Positions 1-5,315 of a stretch of DNA of 6,654 nucleotides are shown here, piece by piece (position 1 is the first letter of the stretch; the number at the start of each line of letters is the position of its first letter). Source of the stretch: an uncultured Sphingomonadaceae bacterium (lineage in GTDB: Bacteria > Pseudomonadota > Alphaproteobacteria > Sphingomonadales > Sphingomonadaceae); contig CAKZSF010000042.1 of NCBI GenBank assembly GCA_937920575.1, forward strand, positions 1 through 6,654, in the 5' to 3' direction. The position numbers and the translations under genes are program-made. The notes beneath the pieces are model-generated. The model had not been told where the DNA came from and made no database searches. It saw nothing but the letters and a program-made list of their open reading frames with translations.

Positions 1-113
1 TCCTGAAACCAGCTGTGCTTGCACTTGGCGCAGCGCACGGTGCGCCCCTCAACGCCGATGGCATTGTCGGGCACGACATAGCGTGTGGAGCAAGCTGGGC
101 AGGAAATGATCAT
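1..113 (-). CDS. MJ0042-type zinc-ribbon protein, N-terminal part
   Basis: The ATG at 113 opens a reading frame that leaves the window, so only 37 residues are visible. They form a zinc ribbon with two CxxC knuckles, C5/C8 and C28/C31, and the motif VPDNAIG followed by [10 protein letters not shown] and HSWF. This is the MJ0042-type finger found at the N-terminus of many alphaproteobacterial proteins, often ahead of a membrane segment and a variable C-terminal region. The four cysteines should bind one zinc ion. The domain alone does not reveal the function of the full protein. The gene is divergent from ftsE with 145 bp between the starts. The domain call is firm, but the rest of the protein cannot be judged. 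Confidence 0.85.
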   Translation of the reverse strand, partial: MIISCPACSTRYVVPDNAIGVEGRTVRCAKCKHSWFQ

Positions 114-258
114 TGTGTTTTCCGGTTAAGCACTTGCGATAGGTTCCAACAAGAGGCGCAAACACTGTGGAAGGGCACGCGGAGGCTGTTTTCCACATGG
201 ATTGGTCGCTATAGGCCCTCGCAGACGCATTGTCGCAGCCCCATATACTAGAAAGATC
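114..258. promoter_or_regulatory. Divergent intergenic region, zinc-ribbon gene / ftsE
   Basis: These 145 bp separate two divergent genes, so promoters for both should lie here or in the adjoining coding ends. A TATACT at 244-249 resembles a -10 element for ftsE, but no good -35 stands 16-18 bp upstream, and it would leave almost no leader. No strong operator palindrome was seen. The assignment rests on gene arrangement rather than on a clear motif. Confidence 0.3.
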
Positions 259-984
259 ATGAACGAGCATAGCGAAGAAATTGTTCAATTCGACAATGTC
301 GGGCTGCGTTACGGCACCGACCCAGAGGTGCTGAGCAACATCTCTTTCACTCTGTTCCCCGGCAGTTTCTATTTCCTGACCGGTGCGAGCGGAGCGGGGA
401 AGACGTCGTTGTTGAAACTTCTGTACCTCGCTCAACGTCCCTCGCGCGGGGCGATCCGGATGTTCGGGCAGGACATTGTCACGATGCCGCGCGGTGATCT
501 GCCGAATTTCCGACGCAAGCTTGGCGTGGTTTTTCAAGATTTTCGGCTGGTTTCGCACCTATCTGCTTTCGACAATGTCGCGCTGCCGCTGCGCGTGTCG
601 GGAATGGCCGAAAGCGATATTACGAAGCCGGTGAATGATATGCTCGACTGGGTCGGGCTGGAGCACAGACGCGAGGCGCAACCTGCGACTTTGTCGGGTG
701 GCGAACAACAACGCGTCGCGATTGCCCGGGCGGTTATCGGGCGGCCCGATATGCTGATTGCGGATGAGCCAACCGGCAACGTCGATCCGGAGATGGCGCA
801 AAAGCTGCTGCGTCTTTTCGAATCGCTCAACCGGCTGGGCACGACCGTGATCGTAGCCACGCACGATGTGCATCTGCTGCAAAAAGTGCCCGAATCGCTG
901 ATCATGCGGCTCGACAAGGGTAAGCTCTCAGACCCGACGGGCGCTTTGCGATTCCCGCCCAAGCGCAGGCAGGCTCCGACATGA
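259..984 (+). CDS. ftsE: Cell division ATP-binding protein FtsE
   Basis: FtsE is the cytoplasmic ATPase of the FtsEX complex. It does not transport a substrate; its ATP cycle moves FtsX, which activates periplasmic or outer-envelope peptidoglycan hydrolases at the septum. The 241-residue protein has every ABC motif in order: Walker A GASGAGKT (42-49), Q-loop Q93 in VVFQDF, signature LSGGEQ (145-150), Walker B ending in D169-E170, and switch H202. Length and the motif spacing fit FtsE. The ATG at 259 was chosen because it follows a weak purine-rich AGAAAG and gives the usual FtsE N-terminus. An upstream in-frame TTG at 202 would add 19 unrelated residues. The stop overlaps the ftsX start as ATGA, so the two are translationally coupled. 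LolD and MacB ATPases look similar, but the following FtsX settles the identity. Confidence 0.96.
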   Translation: MNEHSEEIVQFDNVGLRYGTDPEVLSNISFTLFPGSFYFLTGASGAGKTSLLKLLYLAQRPSRGAIRMFGQDIVTMPRGDLPNFRRKLGVVFQDFRLVSHLSAFDNVALPLRVSGMAESDITKPVNDMLDWVGLEHRREAQPATLSGGEQQRVAIARAVIGRPDMLIADEPTGNVDPEMAQKLLRLFESLNRLGTTVIVATHDVHLLQKVPESLIMRLDKGKLSDPTGALRFPPKRRQAPT

Positions 985-1913
985 GTCGCTCGCGTCAACT
1001 GGGCATGGCAATCTCTCGCGGGCTGGGCGGATGGACATCGCGTGAAGGCGAGATTGTGCCGCGCGCGCGGCTGCGCAGCCCGATGCCATGGGTCATCGCG
1101 ATTATGATCGCCTTGACCAGTATCGCCACCGCGGGTGGGCTGGCGCTGGCCAATATGGCGAGCACGGCCGAGGCAGAAATCGCCAATGGCGCAACGGTGC
1201 AAATTGTCGAGGCATCGCCCGCCAAGCGCAATGCGCAAGCTGAACGCGCGCTAGCGATGCTGGCCAACACACAGGGAATCACAAGCGCAAACCGTGTGCC
1301 CGATGACCAGTTGGAAGAGCTGATAGAGCCATGGTTGGGTGATCTGCAGAATGGCTCTGAGGCCATTCCGATTCCGGCGCTGATTGATGTGCGGTTTGCT
1401 TCGGCAACGACGCAGGCGCAGCTGGATGGGCTGCAACAATCGTTGGAGCGAGTGGCTCCTGCTGCAAAGATTGACGCGCAATCGAGTTGGCTGGCGCCTG
1501 TATTCCAAGCGGTTCGCTCGCTGCAATATCTGGCGCTTGGCCTGGTCGTGTTGCTGGCGATTGCCAGTGTCGCGGCGGTTTGGCTCGCGGCCCGCAGTGC
1601 GCTGGGCAACAACCGAGAGACGATTGAGATTATTCACTTGCTGGGCGGCACCGACAGCCAGATTGCGCAAGTCTTCCAACGCTCTATCGCGATTGATGCG
1701 ATCATGGGTGGGCTGGTCGGGCTGGCTTTGGGCGTCGTCGCAATCGTGTTCATGGCATCGCGGTTCTCGGCGCTCGATTCCGGCATGGTCAATGCTGGAG
1801 GGTTGGGCGTGGTGGATTGGTTGATCATATGCCTTTTGCCCGTATTGGGCGCTGGATTGGCTATGCTCACAGCACGCTTCACGGTGCTGAGAGCGGTTAG
1901 GCAGATGTTGTGA
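981..1913 (+). CDS. ftsX: Cell division protein FtsX (ABC permease-like)
   Basis: FtsX is the inner-membrane partner of FtsE and passes the ATPase signal to peptidoglycan hydrolases or their activators. The 310-residue protein has the expected topology: a basic cytoplasmic N-terminus, TM1 at about 37-59, a periplasmic domain at about 60-178, then TM2 about 183-205, TM3 about 236-259 and TM4 about 279-300, ending in a short basic tail. The segment after TM2 (ETIEIIHLLGGTDSQIAQVF) is the typical FtsX/MacB coupling region that contacts the ATPase. The start is fixed by the ATGA overlap with ftsE. The stop TGA overlaps a GTG that starts the next gene, so ftsE, ftsX and the ydcF-like gene form one coupled unit. 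Which hydrolase it controls cannot be told from here. Confidence 0.94.
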   Translation: MSRSRQLGMAISRGLGGWTSREGEIVPRARLRSPMPWVIAIMIALTSIATAGGLALANMASTAEAEIANGATVQIVEASPAKRNAQAERALAMLANTQGITSANRVPDDQLEELIEPWLGDLQNGSEAIPIPALIDVRFASATTQAQLDGLQQSLERVAPAAKIDAQSSWLAPVFQAVRSLQYLALGLVVLLAIASVAAVWLAARSALGNNRETIEIIHLLGGTDSQIAQVFQRSIAIDAIMGGLVGLALGVVAIVFMASRFSALDSGMVNAGGLGVVDWLIICLLPVLGAGLAMLTARFTVLRAVRQML

Positions 1914-2446
1914 TCCTGCGTTTGATCGCGGTCGGGTTTCTCGCCTGGGCGCTGGGCTTTATCGCGTTTGGCGCAATGCTGCCTCAGCCTGCTGGTGCCG
2001 CAAAGGCTGATGCCATCGTTGTACCGACAGGCGCTGCCGGACGGATTGAGCGCGGGCTGGAAATGCTGCGCGATGGGCAGGCCGACGCGATGCTGATTAC
2101 GGGGGTTGATCCAGAGGTTAAACCAGCGGAGTTTCGCGCCGAATATGAGGTGTCCGTAAAGCTGCTGAATTGCTGCATTACGCTGGGATACCGCGCAGAG
2201 GATACGCGCGGCAATGGCGTGGAGGCCGGTGAGTGGCTGAAAGAGCGTGATGCCAAGACGGTGCGGCTGGTTACCAGCAACTGGCACATGCAACGCGCGG
2301 CGTTTGAACTGGGCTGGCATGCCGACCCGAACTTGATCATCATCGAAGATGCGGTGCCATCGCGCCTTGGCGTGGGCGGGTTGCTATGGGAATACAACAA
2401 GCTGCTGTTCGCGTGGATGCGCCATTGGATTGACGAGGTTCGATGA
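1910..2446 (+). CDS. YdcF/SanA-like DUF218 protein, membrane anchored
   Basis: This 178-residue DUF218 (YdcF/SanA/ElyC) family protein begins with a hydrophobic segment (about 2-24) that is likely a signal anchor holding the domain outside the inner membrane. Family signatures are visible: ADAIVVPTG (33-41), R45 shortly after, N102 with E105, and VTSNWHMQRA (121-130), whose S/T, H126 and R129 match the conserved core. The family is linked to envelope homeostasis, including lipid carrier and peptidoglycan processes in enterobacteria, but the reaction is not settled and no substrate is claimed here. The start is GTG, overlapping the ftsX stop as GTGA, which argues for co-translation. Its place between ftsX and plsC supports an envelope role. 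Family assignment is solid, specific function is unknown. Confidence 0.85.
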   Translation: MILRLIAVGFLAWALGFIAFGAMLPQPAGAAKADAIVVPTGAAGRIERGLEMLRDGQADAMLITGVDPEVKPAEFRAEYEVSVKLLNCCITLGYRAEDTRGNGVEAGEWLKERDAKTVRLVTSNWHMQRAAFELGWHADPNLIIIEDAVPSRLGVGGLLWEYNKLLFAWMRHWIDEVR

Positions 2447-2452
2447 TCGCCC

Positions 2453-3151
2453 ATGATCCTGCGGAGCCTGTTGTTCTATCTCACCTTTTACGGCTTTAGC
2501 ACGCTGTTGGTGATCGAAGCGGTCGCGCGGCTGACGTTCAAGCCGTCGACATTGCCCGACATTGCCCGTCGCTGGTCGCATCATCATCGCAACTGCCTGA
2601 AAGCCTGCCTCGACATTGACGTCGTAGTGGAGGGTGCGCCGAGCGAGGAGCCCGCCATCTATGCGATGAAGCATGAGAGCTTTTTCGAAGCGATCGACGT
2701 GCTGATGCTGTTCCGGCTGCCGGTGACATTTGCGAAAGAGGAGCTGTTCCGCATTCCCGGCTGGGGACGCGTGGCGCGGCATTACGGTTTGGTGCCGGTT
2801 GCGCGCAAACGCGGGGCGGGGGCGCTGCGCCGGATGATCAGTGTGGCCAGACGGTTTTCGGCGCAAGGGCGCCCGCTGATCATTTTTCCCGAGGGGACGC
2901 GTGTACAATCAGGGCAGGAGGCTCCGCTGAGGCCCGGCTTCGTGGGGCTGTACCGCCATCTGGACCTGCCCATCATCCCCGTCGCGGTGGATAGCGGGCG
3001 GCTTTACCAGCGCCTTTGGAAGCGTAGCGGGACGATCACGATCCGGTTTCTAGACCCGATCCCCGCTGGGCTGTCGCGCGACGAAGTGGAAGCGCGCACG
3101 GCAGAGGCGATCAACAGTTTCAACCGATTGCCCGCAAAATCCGACGATTAG
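2453..3151 (+). CDS. plsC: PlsC-type 1-acylglycerol-3-phosphate acyltransferase
   Basis: This 232-residue membrane-associated acyltransferase probably acylates lysophosphatidic acid to phosphatidic acid in phospholipid synthesis. An N-terminal hydrophobic stretch (about 5-25) would anchor it. The four acyltransferase blocks are visible: block I KHESFFE with H74, block II around FRIPGWGR (99-106) leading to GLVPVAR, block III FPEGTR (145-150), and block IV LPIIPVAV (172-179). In block I the acidic residue of the usual HX4D is a glutamate (E79), giving HX4E. The gene starts 6 nt after the ydcF-like stop and probably ends the ftsEX operon. Its stop overlaps by 4 nt with the end of the convergent bufC, leaving no room for a terminator between them. 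Acyl-donor and lysolipid preference cannot be read; a lyso-ornithine-lipid or other lysolipid substrate remains possible. Confidence 0.88.
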   Translation: MILRSLLFYLTFYGFSTLLVIEAVARLTFKPSTLPDIARRWSHHHRNCLKACLDIDVVVEGAPSEEPAIYAMKHESFFEAIDVLMLFRLPVTFAKEELFRIPGWGRVARHYGLVPVARKRGAGALRRMISVARRFSAQGRPLIIFPEGTRVQSGQEAPLRPGFVGLYRHLDLPIIPVAVDSGRLYQRLWKRSGTITIRFLDPIPAGLSRDEVEARTAEAINSFNRLPAKSDD

Positions 3152-3921
3152 GCGCGCACCAACGCTCCGGCATCCATCAGGTGCAAAATTGCAGGTAGAA
3201 TGTCGTCGGCATCAAACTGCACTGATAAAGTCTGCAGCAATTGCTCTACCGTTTGTGGCGATTTGAGAAGTTCAAAGGCGCCGGCGACCTCGACAGGGGC
3301 AGGGTGGATCAGCACATCCGCCTCGGGCCGCGTGATGAGGATCTGCTCGCTGGCTTCAGTCAAGCCAATCGCCGCGATCACCGCAGGTGTGGCAATTACG
3401 ACGCGCGCTGCAGGATGGCGCGCAAGGCTCATTCCCAGCAAGCCCGCTTCGTCCAGTCCGGCTAAGCTTTCGCGTTTGAACGGCTCAGCTTCGCCCGCGC
3501 GATAGGATTCCAGCCACGACCATTCGAATTGGGCAAACAGTGCCGCTTCGATCTGACCTTGCTGCGCCAGCCACTGCGGGAATTGTGCGCCCAGCTCAGC
3601 CAATGGCGCATCAGAGCCGCCGCCCGCCTCGACAAAATCGCGCGACACTTGGTTGAAGGCTTCCTCACCCAGATGCGCGAGAGTGTAGGGAAATGTGTCT
3701 TCCAAGGCGACCAGCCGACCGTGCGAAATCGTGTTGGCGTAGACAGCAAAGCCCATCATGACGCGGTTTTCGTCGCCGTCGAATTCGTCGAACGCCACGT
3801 GATCGGGGCCGTTGCGGATCGCCTTGGCAAAGCCGCCCTGCATTGTCGCCAAATCAGGACCGCCGGTTACAGGACCGCCGGTATCAGGCCCATTTGTATC
3901 AGACCCATTGGTATCAGGCAT
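3148..3921 (-). CDS. bufC: BufC/HvfC-like DUF2063 partner protein of the MNIO
   Basis: This 257-residue protein belongs to the DUF2063 family (once annotated as a putative DNA-binding domain; now BufC/HvfC). These proteins accompany DUF692 enzymes and are thought to deliver the precursor peptide to them. The conserved N-terminal domain starts near residue 24 (LATMQGGFAKAI) and contains the hallmark VYANTI...ALEDTFP (60-78) followed by LGEEAF, then AQFPQWLAQ. The C-terminus (LPAILHLMDAGALV) looks like the usual winged-helix-like end. Residues 2-21 are four pentapeptide repeats (PDTNG, SDTNG, PDTGG, PVTGG), encoded by 15-bp repeats and absent from typical family members as I know them. The ATG at 3921 overlaps the bufB end by 8 nt, implying coupling. 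An internal ATG at residue 27 would skip the repeats but lose the overlap. The stop overlaps plsC. Confidence 0.88.
   Translation of the reverse strand: MPDTNGSDTNGPDTGGPVTGGPDLATMQGGFAKAIRNGPDHVAFDEFDGDENRVMMGFAVYANTISHGRLVALEDTFPYTLAHLGEEAFNQVSRDFVEAGGGSDAPLAELGAQFPQWLAQQGQIEAALFAQFEWSWLESYRAGEAEPFKRESLAGLDEAGLLGMSLARHPAARVVIATPAVIAAIGLTEASEQILITRPEADVLIHPAPVEVAGAFELLKSPQTVEQLLQTLSVQFDADDILPAILHLMDAGALVRA
3853..3918 (-). repeat. 15-bp tandem repeat in the 5' end of bufC
   Basis: Four full 15-bp units (3904-3918, 3889-3903, 3874-3888, 3859-3873) and a partial fifth (3853-3858) lie directly after the bufC start codon. On the coding strand each unit approximates CCTGATACC followed by AATGGG or GGCGGT. 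Changes in copy number would stay in frame and only alter the length of a Pro/Asp/Thr/Gly-rich N-terminal tail. The first unit overlaps the end of bufB. Confidence 0.85.
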
Positions 3922-4795
3922 TCTCTGTCACCTTGGGCCGATCTTGCGCCGAAACATCGTCCAGAATTGCAAGCGCCTTATCGTGCTCATCCATCAGCAC
4001 GTCATAATCGGGAATGTCGGTGTCCCATTCGATCAGCGTCGGTTTTGGGCCAGCGGAGCGGATGAAATGGGCGTAGAGCGACCATGTTTCGTCGTCCACT
4101 TCGCTGCCATGATCATCAATGTGGAGCGTGAAGTCACCGTGGTCTTCACTTGCATGACCTGCGAGATGGACTTCGCCGACCAGGGCAGGGTCAACCGCAT
4201 CCACCATTGCCACAGGATCGAGCCCACAATTGTTGGCTGAAACAACCACATTGTTGATGTCGAAAATCAAGCCGCAGCCTGCCTTGGCGCAGAGCCGTTC
4301 GAGAAATTCCGCCTCGTCCATTTGGTCATAGGAAAAGGCGAGATAGCGCGATGGGTTCTCGACCAGCATGGGCCGTCCCAAACGCTCTTGCACAATCTCT
4401 ACCGAGCGCGCGAAAATATCGAGCGTTTCGAGTGTGTAGGGCAGGGGCAGCAAGTCAGGAAAATTTTCCTTGCCCGTCATGCTCCAGCTGAGATGATCGG
4501 ACACAGCGGCGGGGGTTATCCGCGCGGCCAGCTTGGCAAAGCTGTTGAGCTCGCTTTCAACGGGGCCGCTTGCAGACCCAAGCGAAAGGCCGGTGGAATG
4601 CATGCTGATCGCGTATTGCTCTGAAATCGCCGTCAACCAGCGCAGCGGTGGGCCGCCATCGGCGAAGTAATTTTGCGGATGGACCTCGACCCATCCGGGT
4701 CGGCGCGCATCCCCGTCTTCGCGCAGCACCTCGCTGTAATGCTGCGGTTTCAATCCAATGCCCACAGATAGGGGAAGGGTGGTGAATTCACTCAT
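3914..4795 (-). CDS. bufB: DUF692 multinuclear iron oxidase (MNIO), BufB-like
   Basis: The 293-residue protein is a DUF692 TIM-barrel enzyme of the MNIO family (MbnB, TglH, HvfB, BufB relatives), which use two or three iron ions and oxygen to modify cysteines in a peptide substrate. Family landmarks run in order: VGIGLKPQHY (11-20), EVHPQNYF (37-44), H66 before GLSLGS, SDHLSW (99-104), LLPLPYT (115-121), VENPSRYL (145-152, E146), DINNVVVSANN (179-189), GEVHLAGH (207-214), and IEWDTDIP (255-262). Conserved H66, E146, D179, H210 and E256 are likely metal ligands by family comparison. The expected substrate is the BufA-like peptide encoded just upstream, with BufC as partner. The ATG at 4795 fits the family's N-terminus; the in-frame TTG at 4834 lies inside a stem-loop. 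Neither start has a clear Shine-Dalgarno site. Q41 and D100 differ from the more usual glutamates. Confidence 0.93.
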   Translation of the reverse strand: MSEFTTLPLSVGIGLKPQHYSEVLREDGDARRPGWVEVHPQNYFADGGPPLRWLTAISEQYAISMHSTGLSLGSASGPVESELNSFAKLAARITPAAVSDHLSWSMTGKENFPDLLPLPYTLETLDIFARSVEIVQERLGRPMLVENPSRYLAFSYDQMDEAEFLERLCAKAGCGLIFDINNVVVSANNCGLDPVAMVDAVDPALVGEVHLAGHASEDHGDFTLHIDDHGSEVDDETWSLYAHFIRSAGPKPTLIEWDTDIPDYDVLMDEHDKALAILDDVSAQDRPKVTENA

Positions 4796-4822
4796 TGGAT
4801 CGGTGCGGGGATGCGGCCTGTT

Positions 4823-4865
4823 CGGTATCTTCAAGAGCTAACGGATTAGCCTTGAGCCGGTACCG
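4823..4865 (-). promoter_or_regulatory. Stem-loop across the bufA stop codon
   Basis: Read on the coding strand, TCAAGGCTAA pairs with TTAGC-T-CTTGA around a TCCG loop, giving ten base pairs with one bulged T. An outer CGGTA/TACCG pairing extends it across an internal loop. The bufA stop TAA lies in the left arm. No T-run follows, so it is not a standard intrinsic terminator. A likely role is protecting the bufA 3' end or reducing bufB expression relative to the precursor. The UCCG loop fits the stable UNCG class, although closed by A-U rather than C-G. Confidence 0.6.
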
Positions 4866-5202
4866 GCGGATCATTGTCAGCAACTTCGGTCAGCGAACCA
4901 CCTTGTGGTTCACATTCGCCCGCTGGAACATACTTCCAGGCGTTGCCTTGATAATCGATAGTCGACGTGCCGGCACATGATGTGCCCGGGCCAGCCGCGC
5001 AGTCATTCTTGCCTGCCAGAGAGATACCGAAGCACTTCTCTTTCTCGCCTTCGCCAGCAGCAGCCAGAGCTTCCGCTTCTGTGGTCGCTGCACCTTCAGC
5101 GGTTGCAGCCGCATCGGCCTCTGCTTCGCCGCCGCCGCTACACGCAGCAACGGTCAACAGAGCGCCAGCCAGGGCACTGACTTTCAAATTCGTATTACGC
5201 AT
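4846..5202 (-). CDS. bufA: BufA-like DUF2282 bufferin precursor, predicted lipoprotein
   Basis: This 118-residue precursor carries a DUF2282 core: [15 protein letters not shown], then TSCAGTS, YQGNAWK and PAGEC. The four core cysteines are C57, C68, C76 and C97. In characterised bufferins such peptides are exported, bind copper, and have cysteines converted by the MNIO (to thiooxazole-type heterocycles as I recall, most likely the two central ones, here C68 and C76). The N-terminus is a signal peptide with R2 and K7, a hydrophobic stretch 8-20 and a VAAC lipobox, so C21 should be lipidated. S22 at +2 predicts outer-membrane sorting. Residues 22-56 are an Ala/Glu/Gly linker. The start is fixed by a GGAGA Shine-Dalgarno site at 5211-5215, 8 nt before the ATG. 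It is the first gene of the bufABC unit. The family is clear; lipidation and the modified positions are inferred. Confidence 0.9.
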   Translation of the reverse strand: MRNTNLKVSALAGALLTVAACSGGGEAEADAAATAEGAATTEAEALAAAGEGEKEKCFGISLAGKNDCAAGPGTSCAGTSTIDYQGNAWKYVPAGECEPQGGSLTEVADNDPPVPAQG

Positions 5203-5220
5203 GATGATACTCTCCAGTTT

Positions 5221-5249
5221 ATCTCACGAGATGAGTGAGTGCCTCACTC
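5221..5249 (-). promoter_or_regulatory. Two adjacent hairpins in the bufA 5' leader
   Basis: Two perfect inverted repeats lie between the predicted promoter and the bufA ribosome-binding site. The first, 5233-5249, has 7-bp arms GAGTGAG/CTCACTC around a 3-nt loop. The second, 5221-5232, has 5-bp arms ATCTC/GAGAT around 2 nt, too tight a loop to fold fully as RNA. An alternative pairing of CTCAC (5235-5239) with GTGAG (5223-5227) would break the first hairpin. They could be a 5' stabiliser, a translation switch or a protein-binding site at the DNA level. The repeats are seen directly; function is inferred. Confidence 0.5.
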
Positions 5250-5258
5250 GATAACATG

Positions 5259-5284
5259 TTCGCTGGAGAATGCGCAGGGGTTAC
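5259..5284 (-). promoter_or_regulatory. ECF sigma factor (SigF-type) promoter of bufABC
   Basis: On the coding strand GTAACC (5279-5284) is followed after exactly 16 nt by CGAA (5259-5262). This matches the -35/-10 pair that I recall for the ECF sigma factor SigF of Caulobacter, which controls metal-stress genes including DUF2282-DUF692-DUF2063 operons. Transcription would begin near 5250-5253, leaving a leader of about 50 nt that holds the hairpins and the ribosome-binding site. Position just upstream of bufA and exact spacing make a chance match unlikely. No sigF gene is in the window. Confidence 0.7.
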
Positions 5285-5293
5285 ATAAACTTT

Positions 5294-5314
5294 GCCTGAT
5301 TTTTGAGGTCAGGC
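5294..5314 (-). terminator. Weak hairpin after galU, possible terminator
   Basis: Directly after the galU stop, GCCTGA and TCAGGC form 6-bp arms around a 9-nt loop. The following bases are AAAGTTTATG, so there is no true T-run and termination would be inefficient or factor-dependent. It ends only about 9 nt before the predicted bufA -35 element, so it would mark the boundary between the galU transcript and the buf unit. Confidence 0.35.
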
Positions 5315-5315
5315 C

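Noticed and set aside
202..258. TTG start at 202 giving a longer FtsE
   Set aside because: The extra 19 residues do not resemble the FtsE N-terminus, and ATG 259 gives the standard length and start.
534..1238. Leftward open frame of 234 codons across ftsE and ftsX
   Set aside because: It covers two well-supported genes on the other strand, and its translation is low-complexity Arg/Ser/Cys-rich with no domain.
3148..3921. DUF2063 protein as a DNA-binding regulator
   Set aside because: That older label came from a structural guess; pairing with DUF692 and DUF2282 genes points to a role in peptide maturation.
4796..4834. TTG start at 4834 for bufB
   Set aside because: It lies within the stem-loop after bufA, has no ribosome-binding site, and adds 13 residues outside the family's usual N-terminus.
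4846..5202. BufA as a generic small lipoprotein or low-complexity artefact
   Set aside because: The C-terminal half has the four-cysteine DUF2282 pattern, and the DUF692 and DUF2063 genes follow directly.
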